Origin: Marsupella aquatica
Lineage: Eukaryota > Marchantiophyta
NCBI GenBank assembly: GCA_973895155.1
Contig: OZ316895.1
Location: 17,174,001-17,238,000 of the forward strand
Direction: 5' to 3'
Length of the DNA: 64,000 nt
Shown here: one piece after another, positions 11,291 to 21,245 of the stretch
Numbering within the stretch: position 1 is the stretch's first letter
Layout of the letters: each line of letters starts with the position of its first letter
The notes under the pieces: model-generated
The model's database searches: none
What the model saw: the letters and a program-made list of their open reading frames with translations, nothing else
Told to the model about the DNA's origin: nothing
Translations under genes and position numbers: made by a program

Positions 11291-11845
11291 ATGTAAACTT
11301 GTTTTACAATTAACCATATTATTTACCTTTAGATAACAAATTATTGAAGTTGAGATAGACAATAACCATTTTTTCAACCCCTAAATAACGGAATGCACAA
11401 CATTAAGTAATAACAATAACCATTAAGTAATAATTAAAAAGAGAAAAAAATTAAATGTGTAATCGAAAGTAAGCACTTGTCACTAGAAACAGTTAAGTAA
11501 TTAACGTCCACTACAATCCATCCCGCCCGCAATCCAAACTGTAACGAGCGCTCCTCCGCACCACAACCTCTGCACGAATTCTCGTTGTTGATTTTGATGG
11601 TGATGGTGCGGTGAATGTGTGCACACGCAATGTTGAGAGAAACGAGAAGGTGAGAAAGAAGCTGCCCGATCGAAGACTTGATAACAAAGAAACCAGAAGA
11701 GAGTTCATTTCATAAGGACCAAAAGCAGGAAAAGCAACAATCGCAAACAGAATTAATAAGAAGAAACTGAAGAACGAAATGATCGAATCAGGAAGAGAAG
11801 GACTGCGATTTGAACCTGAAATCAAAACAAAGATCAAAAGAGGCC
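11291..11845. other. No gene recognised
   Basis: AT-rich up to about 11500, where the base composition becomes more balanced and leader-like. Nothing further supported. Confidence 0.4.
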
Positions 11846-12067
11846 ATGGCGAAGCGAAAGTGTAAAGAGAGACTAACACAACGCCCTGAGGATCCAGAGA
11901 ACAACAGAAAATTTAAAGAGGAAATTAAGGATCGAACAAGAAGATATAAAACGCTGCAGAAACACGATCGGGGCAGAGAAGAGCGGAAAGGCAACGACCT
12001 GATCAGAAGAAAAAGGCAAAAGCAGTTCGATCAAACAAGGTCAACTTTCATTGCTGAATCCTTCTGA
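11846..12067 (+). CDS. Small basic hypothetical ORF
   Basis: An ATG at 11846 opens a 73-codon frame ending TGA at 12065-12067. The peptide starts MAKRKCKERLTQRPEDPENN and is almost entirely charged (Lys, Arg, Glu). Low-complexity purine-rich leader DNA can mimic such peptides, and the opposite strand is equally open. A TATA-like AGATATAAAACG lies inside the frame at about 11941. No family recognised, so this may be non-coding. Confidence 0.2.
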   Translation: MAKRKCKERLTQRPEDPENNRKFKEEIKDRTRRYKTLQKHDRGREERKGNDLIRRKRQKQFDQTRSTFIAESF

Positions 12068-13164
12068 TTTTGATGTCTCTCTTCTGATTCTCGTTACTTC
12101 TTTTTTTTGGTCTTTTGAATCTGTGTCTCTTCTTTTCGCCTTGTATTATTCTTTCTCGATCAAGTGCGAGCGTTGTTCTTATGGATTCTTTCGCTTATTC
12201 TAAGTTTCTGCCTAATGAATGATCGAATGTCAGACACCAATGCCCTTCACGGGCGCTCATTTTGCTTCTTCCTTGCTTCTTCCTTTTTCTGGTTGTCTTT
12301 ATGTTTTCCTTTCGGCTCCCAGAGATTGCTTCCCCTCTGTTTCATTTCTTCAATTTTTGATCCCTCAGACAGTTGCTTCCGGATATGATCGTAGCCGAGA
12401 TCGTAGCGCTGTCAGCGTTAAGGATTCAGAGTTCTGGAGCCAGTAGCAAATACTAACTCTATGTCCAAATATGGATGAGAGATTTTGAAAGATTCTGGGA
12501 GGGTTCCTCCACAGTGCGCAAGATGTTTCAGGCTTTAGGTTTCTGCCGTGAGCTTCTCGGACCTCTAATTGAGAATTTATGAGGTATCATCAGATTTTCC
12601 AGATTTGGCTTCATAGCTATACTATCTATTTTTTAACACATTTTTTTATTTGTATCAATAACTATCCAATTTTCAATCTCAATCGAATAAAAACAGGTGG
12701 GGGTCCACGAACTAATTTAGAGTTGGATGGATGTTTAAGTAACCCCTATTAGTTTTGGGTGGCTTGGTACTTGTGCCTCAATGCTTATTCCTTTAAAAAG
12801 TGCCTTGTCCCTCATGGCTTATTCCTTTACAAAGTGTTGGTCCCACTCGTATCCCTACATGTAATTTTCTAGTAGATAACTCTTTTGTTTCTAAACTATT
12901 GTGAATCCCTTTAAAATAATGGTGGGTCTCTCATGGTTTTCTCAGAATGACTTAGATGAGCTACCCGTCATAAACTTAGGAAACAGAACTGTGAGCTGTA
13001 AGTAAGAGGGGAGGGGTTGGCATTATCCCCCACATTATCCAGGGCATTATCTTGAAATGTTTGTTTCTCACACCCCTTGGATCCCATCGTACTCTTGGGA
13101 AGAGATAGCTTAGGGTCTAGGTATCCATCCCACTTGTATGAAAAACTTATTTAATATAACTTGA
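12068..13164. other. No gene recognised
   Basis: T-rich pyrimidine tracts up to about 12400, then ordinary AT-rich DNA. GGGGGTCCACGAACTAATTT at about 12699-12718 recurs in other contexts at about 24987 (inverted) and 35772, perhaps a transposon edge. Confidence 0.4.
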
Positions 13165-13218
13165 ATATAAGGATAAAAAATAGCGTATTATCTTTATCCT
13201 TATATAAAGATAATACGC
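13165..13218. other. Two mutually exclusive perfect hairpins
   Basis: Arms 13183-13197 (GCGTATTATCTTTAT) and 13204-13218 are perfect 15-bp inverted repeats around a 6-bp loop. The left part of that loop region also pairs upstream: 13165-13177 (ATATAAGGATAAA) matches 13193-13205 perfectly over 13 bp. The segment 13193-13205 is shared, so only one stem can form at a time. Confidence 0.85.
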
Positions 13219-14299
13219 GTAAACAACTGATGGACAAGATTGAAAAATAAATAAAGACCTAAATAAGAAGTTTCAGGAAAGAAAGAAAAAATATAAGAGG
13301 GGGTAAAAATAATTTAAATTCCAATTTTAAATACAAAGAATGCACCTTAATTTTCTGAATAAATTGAAACAAAATACATATAAAAAATCTCAGTAGACGA
13401 GTAACATGAGTAGGCTCCTGAGCAAGGTAACACCAAAATATAATAGTCTTGTGATCGTGACCATTGCGTGATCTTTTGGTCTAGTTTGGATTCCCAGCCA
13501 GCCTTAGGGGTACTGGGGTTTCCTTTCGTACGAGAAACTCCTTAATTGTGCCAAACGCTTTCACATTTTCCTCTGGCTTGCCCTGAGGGCATTCTTCTGT
13601 GGGTAATAATTATGTTGGCCTGAAGTTTAGTTGGAGTGGTGGCTTCCTTGGGTAACGTAGGAAACCAGATTTGCTTGACTCAGGTTATGTTAGGTGCAGC
13701 CTTTTCCTCTTTCTGGAAGTCGGTGGGCGGGTTTGACTAGTATGGGTGTCAGGGTCTGGGCTCAAAGCCTGACCTCCTTTGTGCAGTGTCTCTCTACTTC
13801 TGCTTCAACTGCTTTTCGGGGCTTGGCCACTTTTAGGCATTTATCTAGGTCTATGGGTTTTGGTCCACTTTCAGGCATTTATCGAGGTCTATGGGTTTTG
13901 GTCCTCTTTTTGGCCCTGCCTCTGTTTAACTGATGTCGGGGCTCATTTCCCCTTCTACAACTATAATAAAGAAGCTCGCCAAAAGTCGTCAATCGTCCTG
14001 TTACAAACTCAGATTTGGTGGGAACAAAACCTGACCATTAGATTTATGTTAGTTTTAATTCTAGCCTTTGAACAGCTAGAACCAAGTGTCCACCAAAGCA
14101 AATAGGACCTTAGGGTACGTATTGTAGGTGACAAACTTTTGGTACACATGCATATATTTAATGGAGATACTCAATCATTACATGTTAAGAGCATATGTAT
14201 TTTAAAGGAAATACAGTATAATTAGGAATATGAAATGAACTAAAATGGATGTATGAAATTGTGAGAATATATTTTTCAATGGGCATAACTTAAGTATAC
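13219..14299. repeat. Non-coding stretch with a short tandem duplication
   Basis: Mostly featureless. At about 13837-13910 a ~38-bp unit occurs twice in tandem (GGCATTTATC.AGGTCTATGG then GTTTTGGTCC). The surrounding reading frames are open but resemble nothing known. Confidence 0.5.
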
Positions 14300-14986
14300 A
14301 TCTTTATCCCACCACAACATTTTTTCTTTCCTTTAGATTTTTTTTCACCAGGCCTGACATCTTTTAGTTGACTCAATATCTTTTTTTTCTTCTAATTTTG
14401 CCATCTTTTCTCACCTTCAAATCTCTTCCCCACCCTTGACATTGTTTCTCTCCTTGAGATCTTTCCTTCATCTTTACATCTCTTTGTCACCTCACCATCT
14501 TTTCTCTCCTTGACATTTTTTTTTCATCTCGATTTCTTTTTCTCATCTCGATATTTTTTTTCTCATTGACATCTGTTCCTCGCTTTTCTCACATCGATAT
14601 ATTTTCCTCATGTTGACATCTTTTCTTGCCTCAACATCTTTTGTGCAACGCACAAGCATCGAACTATCTCACCTCAACAATTTTTATCTCTTTGACATTT
14701 TTCTCACTTTAACATCTTGCCCTCACCTGTACATCTTGCCTTCATCTCAAAATCTTGCCCTCACTTCAAAATCTTGCTCACGCCTTGACATCTTGCACTC
14801 TCCTCAGCATCTTGCCCTCATCTAAAAATCTTGCCCTCACCTCAACATCTTGCCCTCATCTCAAAATCTTGCCTCACCTCGACATCTTGCGCTCATCTTG
14901 AAATTTTCCCCTTGCCTCAAAATCTTGCTCTCACCTCAAAATCTTGCCCTCACTGAAAACATTTTGTGCAACGCATAGGCACGGGC
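14300..14986 (+). repeat. CATCTTGCCCTCACCTCA minisatellite with hairpin motifs
   Basis: An ~18-20-bp unit of the form ACATCTTGCCCTCACCTCA repeats some 30 times with drift, T-rich at the left and cleaner toward 14960. Two copies of a hairpin motif interrupt or close it: CTTTTGTGCAACGCACAAGCAT at about 14639 and TTTTGTGCAACGCAT..GCACGGGCATGG at about 14962. GTGC-AAC-GCAC can form a small stem-loop. The same minisatellite-plus-hairpin pair occurs at 15.5, 43.5 and 50.7 kb, which ties it to the Helitron fragment that follows. Confidence 0.75.
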
Positions 14987-15331
14987 ATGGGTCATGTCAT
15001 TGAGGCACAAGTTCTTGCAGGAAAACATCCAGGGACCCTTACATTTATCCCACAGATTCCGTTGACATCTGACAAATCACTTGCTTTTTTATTACGTAGG
15101 TTCCAATGTCCCATTCGAGTGGCATATGCAATGACCATAAACAAAGCTCAAGGTTAGACTTTAGAACATGTAGGGTTACAACTTTCAAAGCCTGTATTTT
15201 GTCACAGAGGGTTGTATGTAGCAATTTCAAGGGCGACATCTCCTACAACTATCAAGGTTTTACTTACGGATTCCGAGGAAGGTCAAGCAAGGTTGACAAA
15301 AAATGTTGTATATGATGAGGTTCTTTATTGA
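14987..15331 (+). pseudogene. Helitron helicase, C-terminal fragment
   Basis: One frame of 115 codons starts with MGHVIEAQVLAGKHPG and continues through TFIPQIPLTSD, RFQCPIRVAYAMTINKAQG, a stop at 15155-15157 where the family normally has Gln, then TLEHVGLQLSKPVF, GLYVAISRATS and a final TGA at 15329-15331. AMTINKAQG and LYVAISRATS correspond to the last two conserved motifs of the PIF1-type superfamily-1 helicase domain of plant Helitron RepHel proteins. Only this tail remains, so it is a relic. Its left edge abuts the hairpin-closed minisatellite, suggesting two elements are fused. Helicase identity sure, autonomy lost. Confidence 0.88.
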
Positions 15332-15424
15332 ATGGGTGAATAAAGATTGTATCAATTTGTATTCATCTGTTTGACTTTTTGCCTCAATTATGTATTTGCA
15401 ATGCACAACCATGTTTGCCTCGCC

Positions 15425-15570
15425 TCAAAAAGTCTCACCTCGACATCTTGCCCTCACCTCGACATCTTGCCCCCGCCTCAAAATCTTACCTGCACCTTGA
15501 CATCTTGCCCTTTCCTCGACATCTTGCCTCACTCGAAGTCTTTCGTGCAACGCACGGGCATGGGCCTATT
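15425..15570 (+). mobile_element. Helitron-like 3' end: minisatellite plus hairpin
   Basis: Downstream of the helicase fragment about six CATCTTGCCCTCACCTCGA units resume. They close with TTTCGTGCAACGCACGGGCATGG then GCCTATT. Aligned with the end at 43501-43530 (GCAACGCACGGGTATTGAG then CTAGT), this is a drifted Helitron 3' terminus in which CTAGT has become CTAT. Position and spacing relative to the helicase tail fit a Helitron 3' region. Confidence 0.6.
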
Positions 15571-15964
15571 CACTCATAAAAGAAAAGAGAAATAGAGAGG
15601 CTTTATGCAGGCTAGAGAACATAACCCTACTTGCGCCTGTCTCGGTTTCCAGGTTTGATTTCACTGATTATATTTTAAAACCAGGGGAGTACAGTTGTAA
15701 AAAAGAAACCCAGATGAACCACTATGTTTGACAGACAACTTGGATGGACCCTTGCAGCCTAGACGCGTAAGTTTTGAGCATTTCTTGGTACCCCAATAGT
15801 ACATTTACTACACACTTTTTAAACGTAAAAGTTGCTACACAATTATACCCAAGTTGCATGGTTACCCAATGGGGTCCAGCTTACTATCCAAGCATAAGTT
15901 TCGTGGCAGTACGCACCAGAGTGTTTTTAATGGCAGGAATTTGACCTCTCAGAATTGTTTTTGC
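15571..15964. other. No feature seen
   Basis: No recognisable gene, repeat or terminus. Confidence 0.4.
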
Positions 15965-16200
15965 CACGTTTGGCAGGAATTGACTCGGTTTTTTGTATTC
16001 CATTGGCCATTTTTCCACCTAACCACCACCCCATTAGCCAGAATCTGCAGGAGATCATTACTCCTAAGGAGATCTAAAGGTAAAAAAGTAATCGAGTAAA
16101 CTTAGGTAGGGTACATTCTTTGAATCTTCTCCATTCACACACAAGGTGACATTCGCCACCCTGGCTAAACAGAAAAAAACGTTAAAAAAACACCCCGATA
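15965..16200 (+). repeat. Dispersed repeat, copy 2
   Basis: Same orientation and block order as 3985-4240: TTGGCAGGAATTGACTCGG, CCCATTAGCCAGAATC, CAAGGTGACATTCGCCAC and an A-rich CGTTAAAAAAACACC end. Diverged. No ORF. Confidence 0.55.
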
Positions 16201-17395
16201 TGGACGGCACACTGGACCATAGAGTCCCACAAGGAAGAGCGATTACGCTAAGGACGGCTCTGCATGCAATCAACCAGTCAAGCTACAGTCGAGCATAAAG
16301 GACCCCTTCCCAAGGAACAGCCGAGCAGGCCAGCAAGGCAAGGAAGGGCAGGATACGATTTAGAGTAGTAGTAAAGCTCCATCCAGACTTTAGGACAATT
16401 GTTTTGGGGTGCAACAAACCCAATCCCGTAGAGTGTTGACATCACTTGATTGGAAGGAAACCAAAAGTGAAGGGAGTGCTGTATCTAAGTCACACAAGAG
16501 AGTTAGTAGCCAATGAAATCAGTTTATTGGGAGATGATCAAATTTGAAGTAGTAGTGTAGAGAATTATTGACAAGCTAGCCCACCGTCCAGCTAACTAGC
16601 CCGCTGTGGTGTGTTGCAAAGTCGTGTCAATAATAAGCAATGTTGATAAAAAATGTTTTTGAACATAAATCAAATGTCCAGATAATCGAAGATTGGAGAA
16701 TCTGCCTGACAATTGGATTTTAAAGAGTGTGCAAGTTATTGGGAGAGTTGGGACTAAATAGTGAGAATTTTTCATTAAAGCTCCTTTTCATTAAAGCTTC
16801 CTCCTACAGGCCATAGAAGCATGCGGCAGGAAATAAAAATATCTTTTTTGCCCATACACTAGTTCCAAGCAGACGTTCTCTAGCTCCGCTCATGGTTAGG
16901 AAAAAAGTGCAAACTTTCTTGTCAAAATGATGTCTTATTAATAAAGTGCGAATTGCAGCCTACTTTTCACAAGCTAGGGTCTAGAGTGAAGCCTCTAGAC
17001 CGTAACTCTATGGTCATCATGTGCATGGTCATCATATACATGGGAAAAATTTATGACATGATTATGATGTATATACATGTTAGTTTTATGTGATAATTTT
17101 TAAATATTTATATTAAAAAAATATAGGTAGTATGGCCCCATCACAACATATGTGCATACAAAAAACCTGTGCACATCAAGGAGAATAATATATTATACAT
17201 AATTATTAAAATGATGTGTTTTTTTATCATTTCATTAATCTTCAAAGAATATGAATCAAAAATATATTTTGATAATTTTTTTATTGTCCTCTCCGCTATT
17301 CACGTTCAAAGAACAAATAATCGGGGCTAGTTCCATGAACAAACCATTTAAAAAAAGAGTAGGAGTGCATATGGTAGTGTTCAAATTATATGAGT
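16201..17395. other. No gene; one stray minisatellite unit
   Basis: An isolated diverged copy of the 75-bp unit described at 17396-18190 lies at about 16440-16515 (TCACTTGATTGGAAGGAAAC). The rest is AT-rich and featureless. Confidence 0.5.
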
Positions 17396-18190
17396 TCACT
17401 TGATTGGAAATAAATCAAAATTGAAGGAGTCCTGATGTAACCTGGACGAGACAGTTATTAGCAAATGAGACCACTTGATTGGAACAAAATTGAAGGAGTA
17501 CTGATGTAACCGATACGAGAGAGTTATTAGCAAATGAGACCACTTGATTGGAAAGAATTCAAACTTGAGTGAGTAGCGCATGTAACTGAGACTAAAGAGT
17601 TATTAGCAAATGAAACCACTTGATTGAAAAGAAATCAAAATTGAAGGAGTACTGATGTAACCGATACGAGGGAGTATTTGCAAATGAGACCACTTGATTG
17701 GAAAGAATCCAAAATTGAGTGAGTAGCGAATGTAACTGAGACTAAAGAGTCATTTAGCAAATGCAATCACTTGATTGGAAAGAAATCAAAATTGAAGGAG
17801 TAGGGTCTGTAACTGAGACTAAAGAGTCATTAGCAAACGCAATCACTCGATTGGAAAGAAATCAAAATTGAAGGAGTAGCGTTTGTAACTGAAACTAAAG
17901 AGTTATTTCGCAAATGCAATCACTAGGTATTTAGCAAATGCAATCACTTGGTTGAAAAGAAATCAAAATTGAAGGAGTAGCGTTTGTAACTGAAACTAAA
18001 GAGCTATCTAGCAAATGCAACCACTAGGTATTTAGCAAATGCAATCACCAGGTTGGAAAGAAATGAAAATTGAAGGAGTAGCGTATGTAACTGAAACTAA
18101 AGAGTTATTTAGCAAATGCAATCACTACAGTAGACATTTAGCAAATGCAATCACTTGGTTAAAAAGAAATCAAAATTGTTGGACTATTGT
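17396..18190 (+). repeat. 75-bp minisatellite, about ten units
   Basis: Unit core: AGCAAATGCAATCACTTGATTGG, AAAGAAATCAAAATTGAAGG, AGTAGCGTATGTAACTGAGA, CTAAAGAGTTATT. CACTTGATT-type anchors fall at 17397, 17472, 17541, 17617, 17691, 17768 and 17844. The last three units lengthen to about 100 bp through an added GCAAATGCAATCACTAGGTATTTA-like block (anchors 17921/17945, 18022/18046, 18123/18152). The array ends just before the more GC-rich leader region of the HMG/AT-hook gene. Confidence 0.9.
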
Positions 18191-18229
18191 ATGTAACTGA
18201 GGCGAGAGTCAGTACCTAGTACGCAGCCA

Positions 18230-19334
18230 GGAGGACAGAAGAGCTGGCCTCGATGGCTTTGTCTCATTGGTTGGTAAGTTTCGATGATTCACTGTCTCAT
18301 GTGTAAGAAAATTGGTTTCGAGTAGTGGGTACCGATCTGAGAAGGAGGACGAGGACGACGCGTCCAACAAAACGCCGATGAGGATGATGGTGATTCGAGG
18401 ACCGAATATATCATCATCATCGACGTCCTCCGACGGTAACTTTTGCTGCCCAGCCCAGAGATCAGAGATGTCTGCAATCTGCGAGTTTGCTGATCGACGA
18501 CGATATAGTTTACTCCTCCTGCGTGTTGCAGAGGATGCGTGGGCACGGAATAAAGATTACGTCGAGGGCAGCGACTGTGGATGGATCCACAATTGTTTTT
18601 TTGGGTTCGGGGTTGCCGGGACGAACGGATCATTTATCACGGCGGTACGGGGATGGCGATGAAAAAGCAAGCAAGGCGCGGCGGGCGCTGGATGAGCCGA
18701 GTTCGGGGCGTGACGAGTTGACGACGAACAAATGGTAGGAACACGCTTTCCGTCAAGTCCGTTTGGAGTACGGTACTTGACGAGGAAGGGACTCTACGGT
18801 ACTAGTGTAGTAGTTAGTGTACCAGCTTTTCTCTCTGTCGACATCTTTCTCCCTAGAAAAATTTATTAGCGATCGAGGAGTAAGTTCTGATGATTAACAA
18901 GCGTTCAGAGAGATAGGGAACTGCCGAACTGGAGGGCGAGGAGTGAGAACGGTGACGGATTACCTTATTACTCCGCCTGGATTAGGCCGACATGGGCACT
19001 TCGTCGGATTGGGCGAAGGAGAGAGCCAGCGGGCAAGGCAGGGTTTGTGTTAGTCAAGAATATCATCCTTGAGATTTTGTGCGGAGGTATCCCCGGGGTC
19101 GTAGGAGGCCTGAGACAGACGTACGTGGTTTGTTTGGCTGGAGAAGGATAAGCGGCGAGTTGAAGCGGGCGGCTAATGGCGAGTGGCTCTGTCGATGCTG
19201 TGGTGGAGAAGGACGGGATTCCCTGATCAATTTTCAGAGCAAAGAGATGCTCCACGCAAGGTGTGTGCGGGACACAGGCCTTGGGAGGCACTAGGCAGGA
19301 ACTGTAGTTTAGATCTGTCTGTTGTGCGCGGCAG

Positions 19335-19374
<40 letters not shown>

Positions 19375-20468
19375 TGCGCGTTTGTCTTAGGCTGACAACA
19401 AACAAACATGTCCTTTCTCATTTACTTACGGAGTTCGGAAAGGAACACCGCGCCGTGAAGTTAAAAACCTGGCAGCAGCAAGTCGTCGAGCCAAGAAGGT
19501 TTCGCATATATGTACGGTATGCTCTGTTCTCTGTTCTATGGCAATTGCTGCACGAGTGATGTGTTCCATGTGGTTCTGTTGTCTACCGCCGCTATCCGTG
19601 CATCTGTGTACACCTCCTTGTCCAATTTCCTTTATTTGGAACCTCACTGGCAACAAATTTTCTAGGTACTCCGAAAGATGGATGAAGTAGCTGAAATGGT
19701 CCGCAAATAGCACTTCTCTTATTATCGTACTCCTCACCCATATGGTACATGTAGGACAGTAGTGTTAGAAACGGTGGTGTGGAAAAAATCTAGAGGGCTT
19801 ACAGGATTGCTTGATCTCGTCAAACCTTGGATGGGAGGCGCTTTGCTATGGGGTGTACTCTAGTAGCTATCCTGGCTATCGGACTTCGTCAACATGTGCA
19901 CTCTTTGCTCCTGGTTTCTAGTGAGTGAGAGGAGTTTAGTGACTCTAAGTCCTGTGACAGGACGTCTGGCTTTACTTTTGTGAGAGCAAGGGAAGAGAGA
20001 CGTTTACAAGTTGAAGCATTACCTGCGGTGGTTTTCGAGCAGGAGGATTAGCTTGACAATTTTTTTGACGTTTTTGTGTCGAATGAGAAACTTCTTCAGA
20101 TACATTGTTAGGTACATTGTTGTACTTTGATTGATTGATCCTTCCTGGATGGACTAAATTCTAATGTTTGAACGGCCTTCACACTATCTTAGACTCATTG
20201 GTCTTGGATCGAATTAGGTGGATGTCCGAGCGTTCAATTTTTTTTTTCCAATTCGTTGCTTACTTCGGAGATCTTCTCTCCGTGTAATAGGTTGTCATCC
20301 TGGTTAGCTGTGGACTGCAGCAAGCAGTGTGAGGGTACAGGATCATTTATCTCAATGGTAATCACCACTTTGAACCATTTCTGACGAACTATAAGCTGAC
20401 CAGACGGAGCCTTCTTTTGTGTGATAATTTAATGCTGTGTATTTGTGAATTACTCAGGGTCTACGGCC
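18230..20468 (+). promoter_or_regulatory. Promoter and spliced 5' leader of the HMG/AT-hook gene
   Basis: The 2.2 kb before the ATG is more GC-rich than its surroundings and holds a (GA)n run at about 19338-19372, a common plant promoter and leader motif. The sequence GTATTTGTGAATTACTCAG ends at 20457 as a good intron acceptor 11 bp before the ATG at 20469, so the leader is very likely spliced. First exon and transcription start are not located. Open frames in this interval look random. Confidence 0.5.
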
Positions 20469-21245
20469 ATGGACGAAGATCAATCACGTTCTCCCTCTCC
20501 AGTTGAAATGGAACCAGTAGAAGACAAGAAGAGCGGAGACAAAGAGGTAGCTGCTGGGAAGCTAGTCAAGCTTCGAGCATTCAATCTGTTTGCTGCGAAG
20601 ATAAGGGATACCATCAAGGATGAGAATCCAGTCGCCAGTGGGCATGAAATCAAACGAATTGTTGGTCAGAAGTGGGCACAACTGGGAGTCGTGGACAAAC
20701 AAGAATTTATTGACGTCGCGCAGAACGAGAATGATTTGATTGAGAAGTTACCTGTAGACCCCAATGCACCAAAGCGAAGAAGACGGAGGAGAACGAAGGC
20801 AGAGATTGAGATGGACGACAGTATGAGGAAACGGAGAGGGAGACCTCGAAAGGCTGGTGATGGTACTAACGGCGAAGAGAGCAATGGTTTAATCCCAGAA
20901 GCTGAGGGGGAGCCAAAGCGGAAGAGAATGCGTCAGCATGGTGGATCAGCGGGGAAAGATGTTGATCCTGCTTATATTGGAAAACATGTTAGTGGAATGG
21001 GGGACGGTTCGTTTGACGTTGGATATCTAGTTACTATTAGAGAAGGAGACACAGATATGATATTTCGAGGGGTAATCTTTGACCCTTACATTTCTATGCC
21101 AACGCACAACGCCCATGACGCAGTTCCAGGTGTAAAATTAGCGAGGAGGAATGCGGGCGTTGTATATCCTTCCACAGGACCTGCCTCGACTTCTAAACAG
21201 ATTCTTGGTGGTTCTGGTTCTGGGACATTGTCTTTAGTCAAATGA
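20469..21245 (+). CDS. HMG-box and AT-hook nuclear protein
   Basis: 258 residues from the ATG at 20469 to TGA at 21243-21245. The frame is open upstream, but the bases before the ATG form an intron acceptor, which decides the start. Acidic N-terminus with SRSPSPVEMEP. HMG-box-like domain at about 33-92 with FNLFAAKIRDTIKDENP and IVGQKWAQLG. Then an RRRRRR patch at about 103-108 and an AT-hook (RKRRGRPRK, about 120-128). A module at about 171-226 contains DGSFDVGYLVTIREGD, FRGVIFDP and VPGVKLARR. The last two parts match the protein at 279-1010, making them paralogues. Likely an architectural chromatin protein in the nucleus. Domain calls good, target genes unknown. Confidence 0.88.
   Translation: MDEDQSRSPSPVEMEPVEDKKSGDKEVAAGKLVKLRAFNLFAAKIRDTIKDENPVASGHEIKRIVGQKWAQLGVVDKQEFIDVAQNENDLIEKLPVDPNAPKRRRRRRTKAEIEMDDSMRKRRGRPRKAGDGTNGEESNGLIPEAEGEPKRKRMRQHGGSAGKDVDPAYIGKHVSGMGDGSFDVGYLVTIREGDTDMIFRGVIFDPYISMPTHNAHDAVPGVKLARRNAGVVYPSTGPASTSKQILGGSGSGTLSLVK

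Noticed and set aside
17396-18190. CRISPR-like regular repeats
   Set aside because: The units are directly adjacent with no unique spacers, and the setting is eukaryotic.
18312-18662. 116-codon plus-strand frame upstream of the HMG/AT-hook gene
   Set aside because: Open on both strands, no motif; it lies in the likely leader and promoter region.
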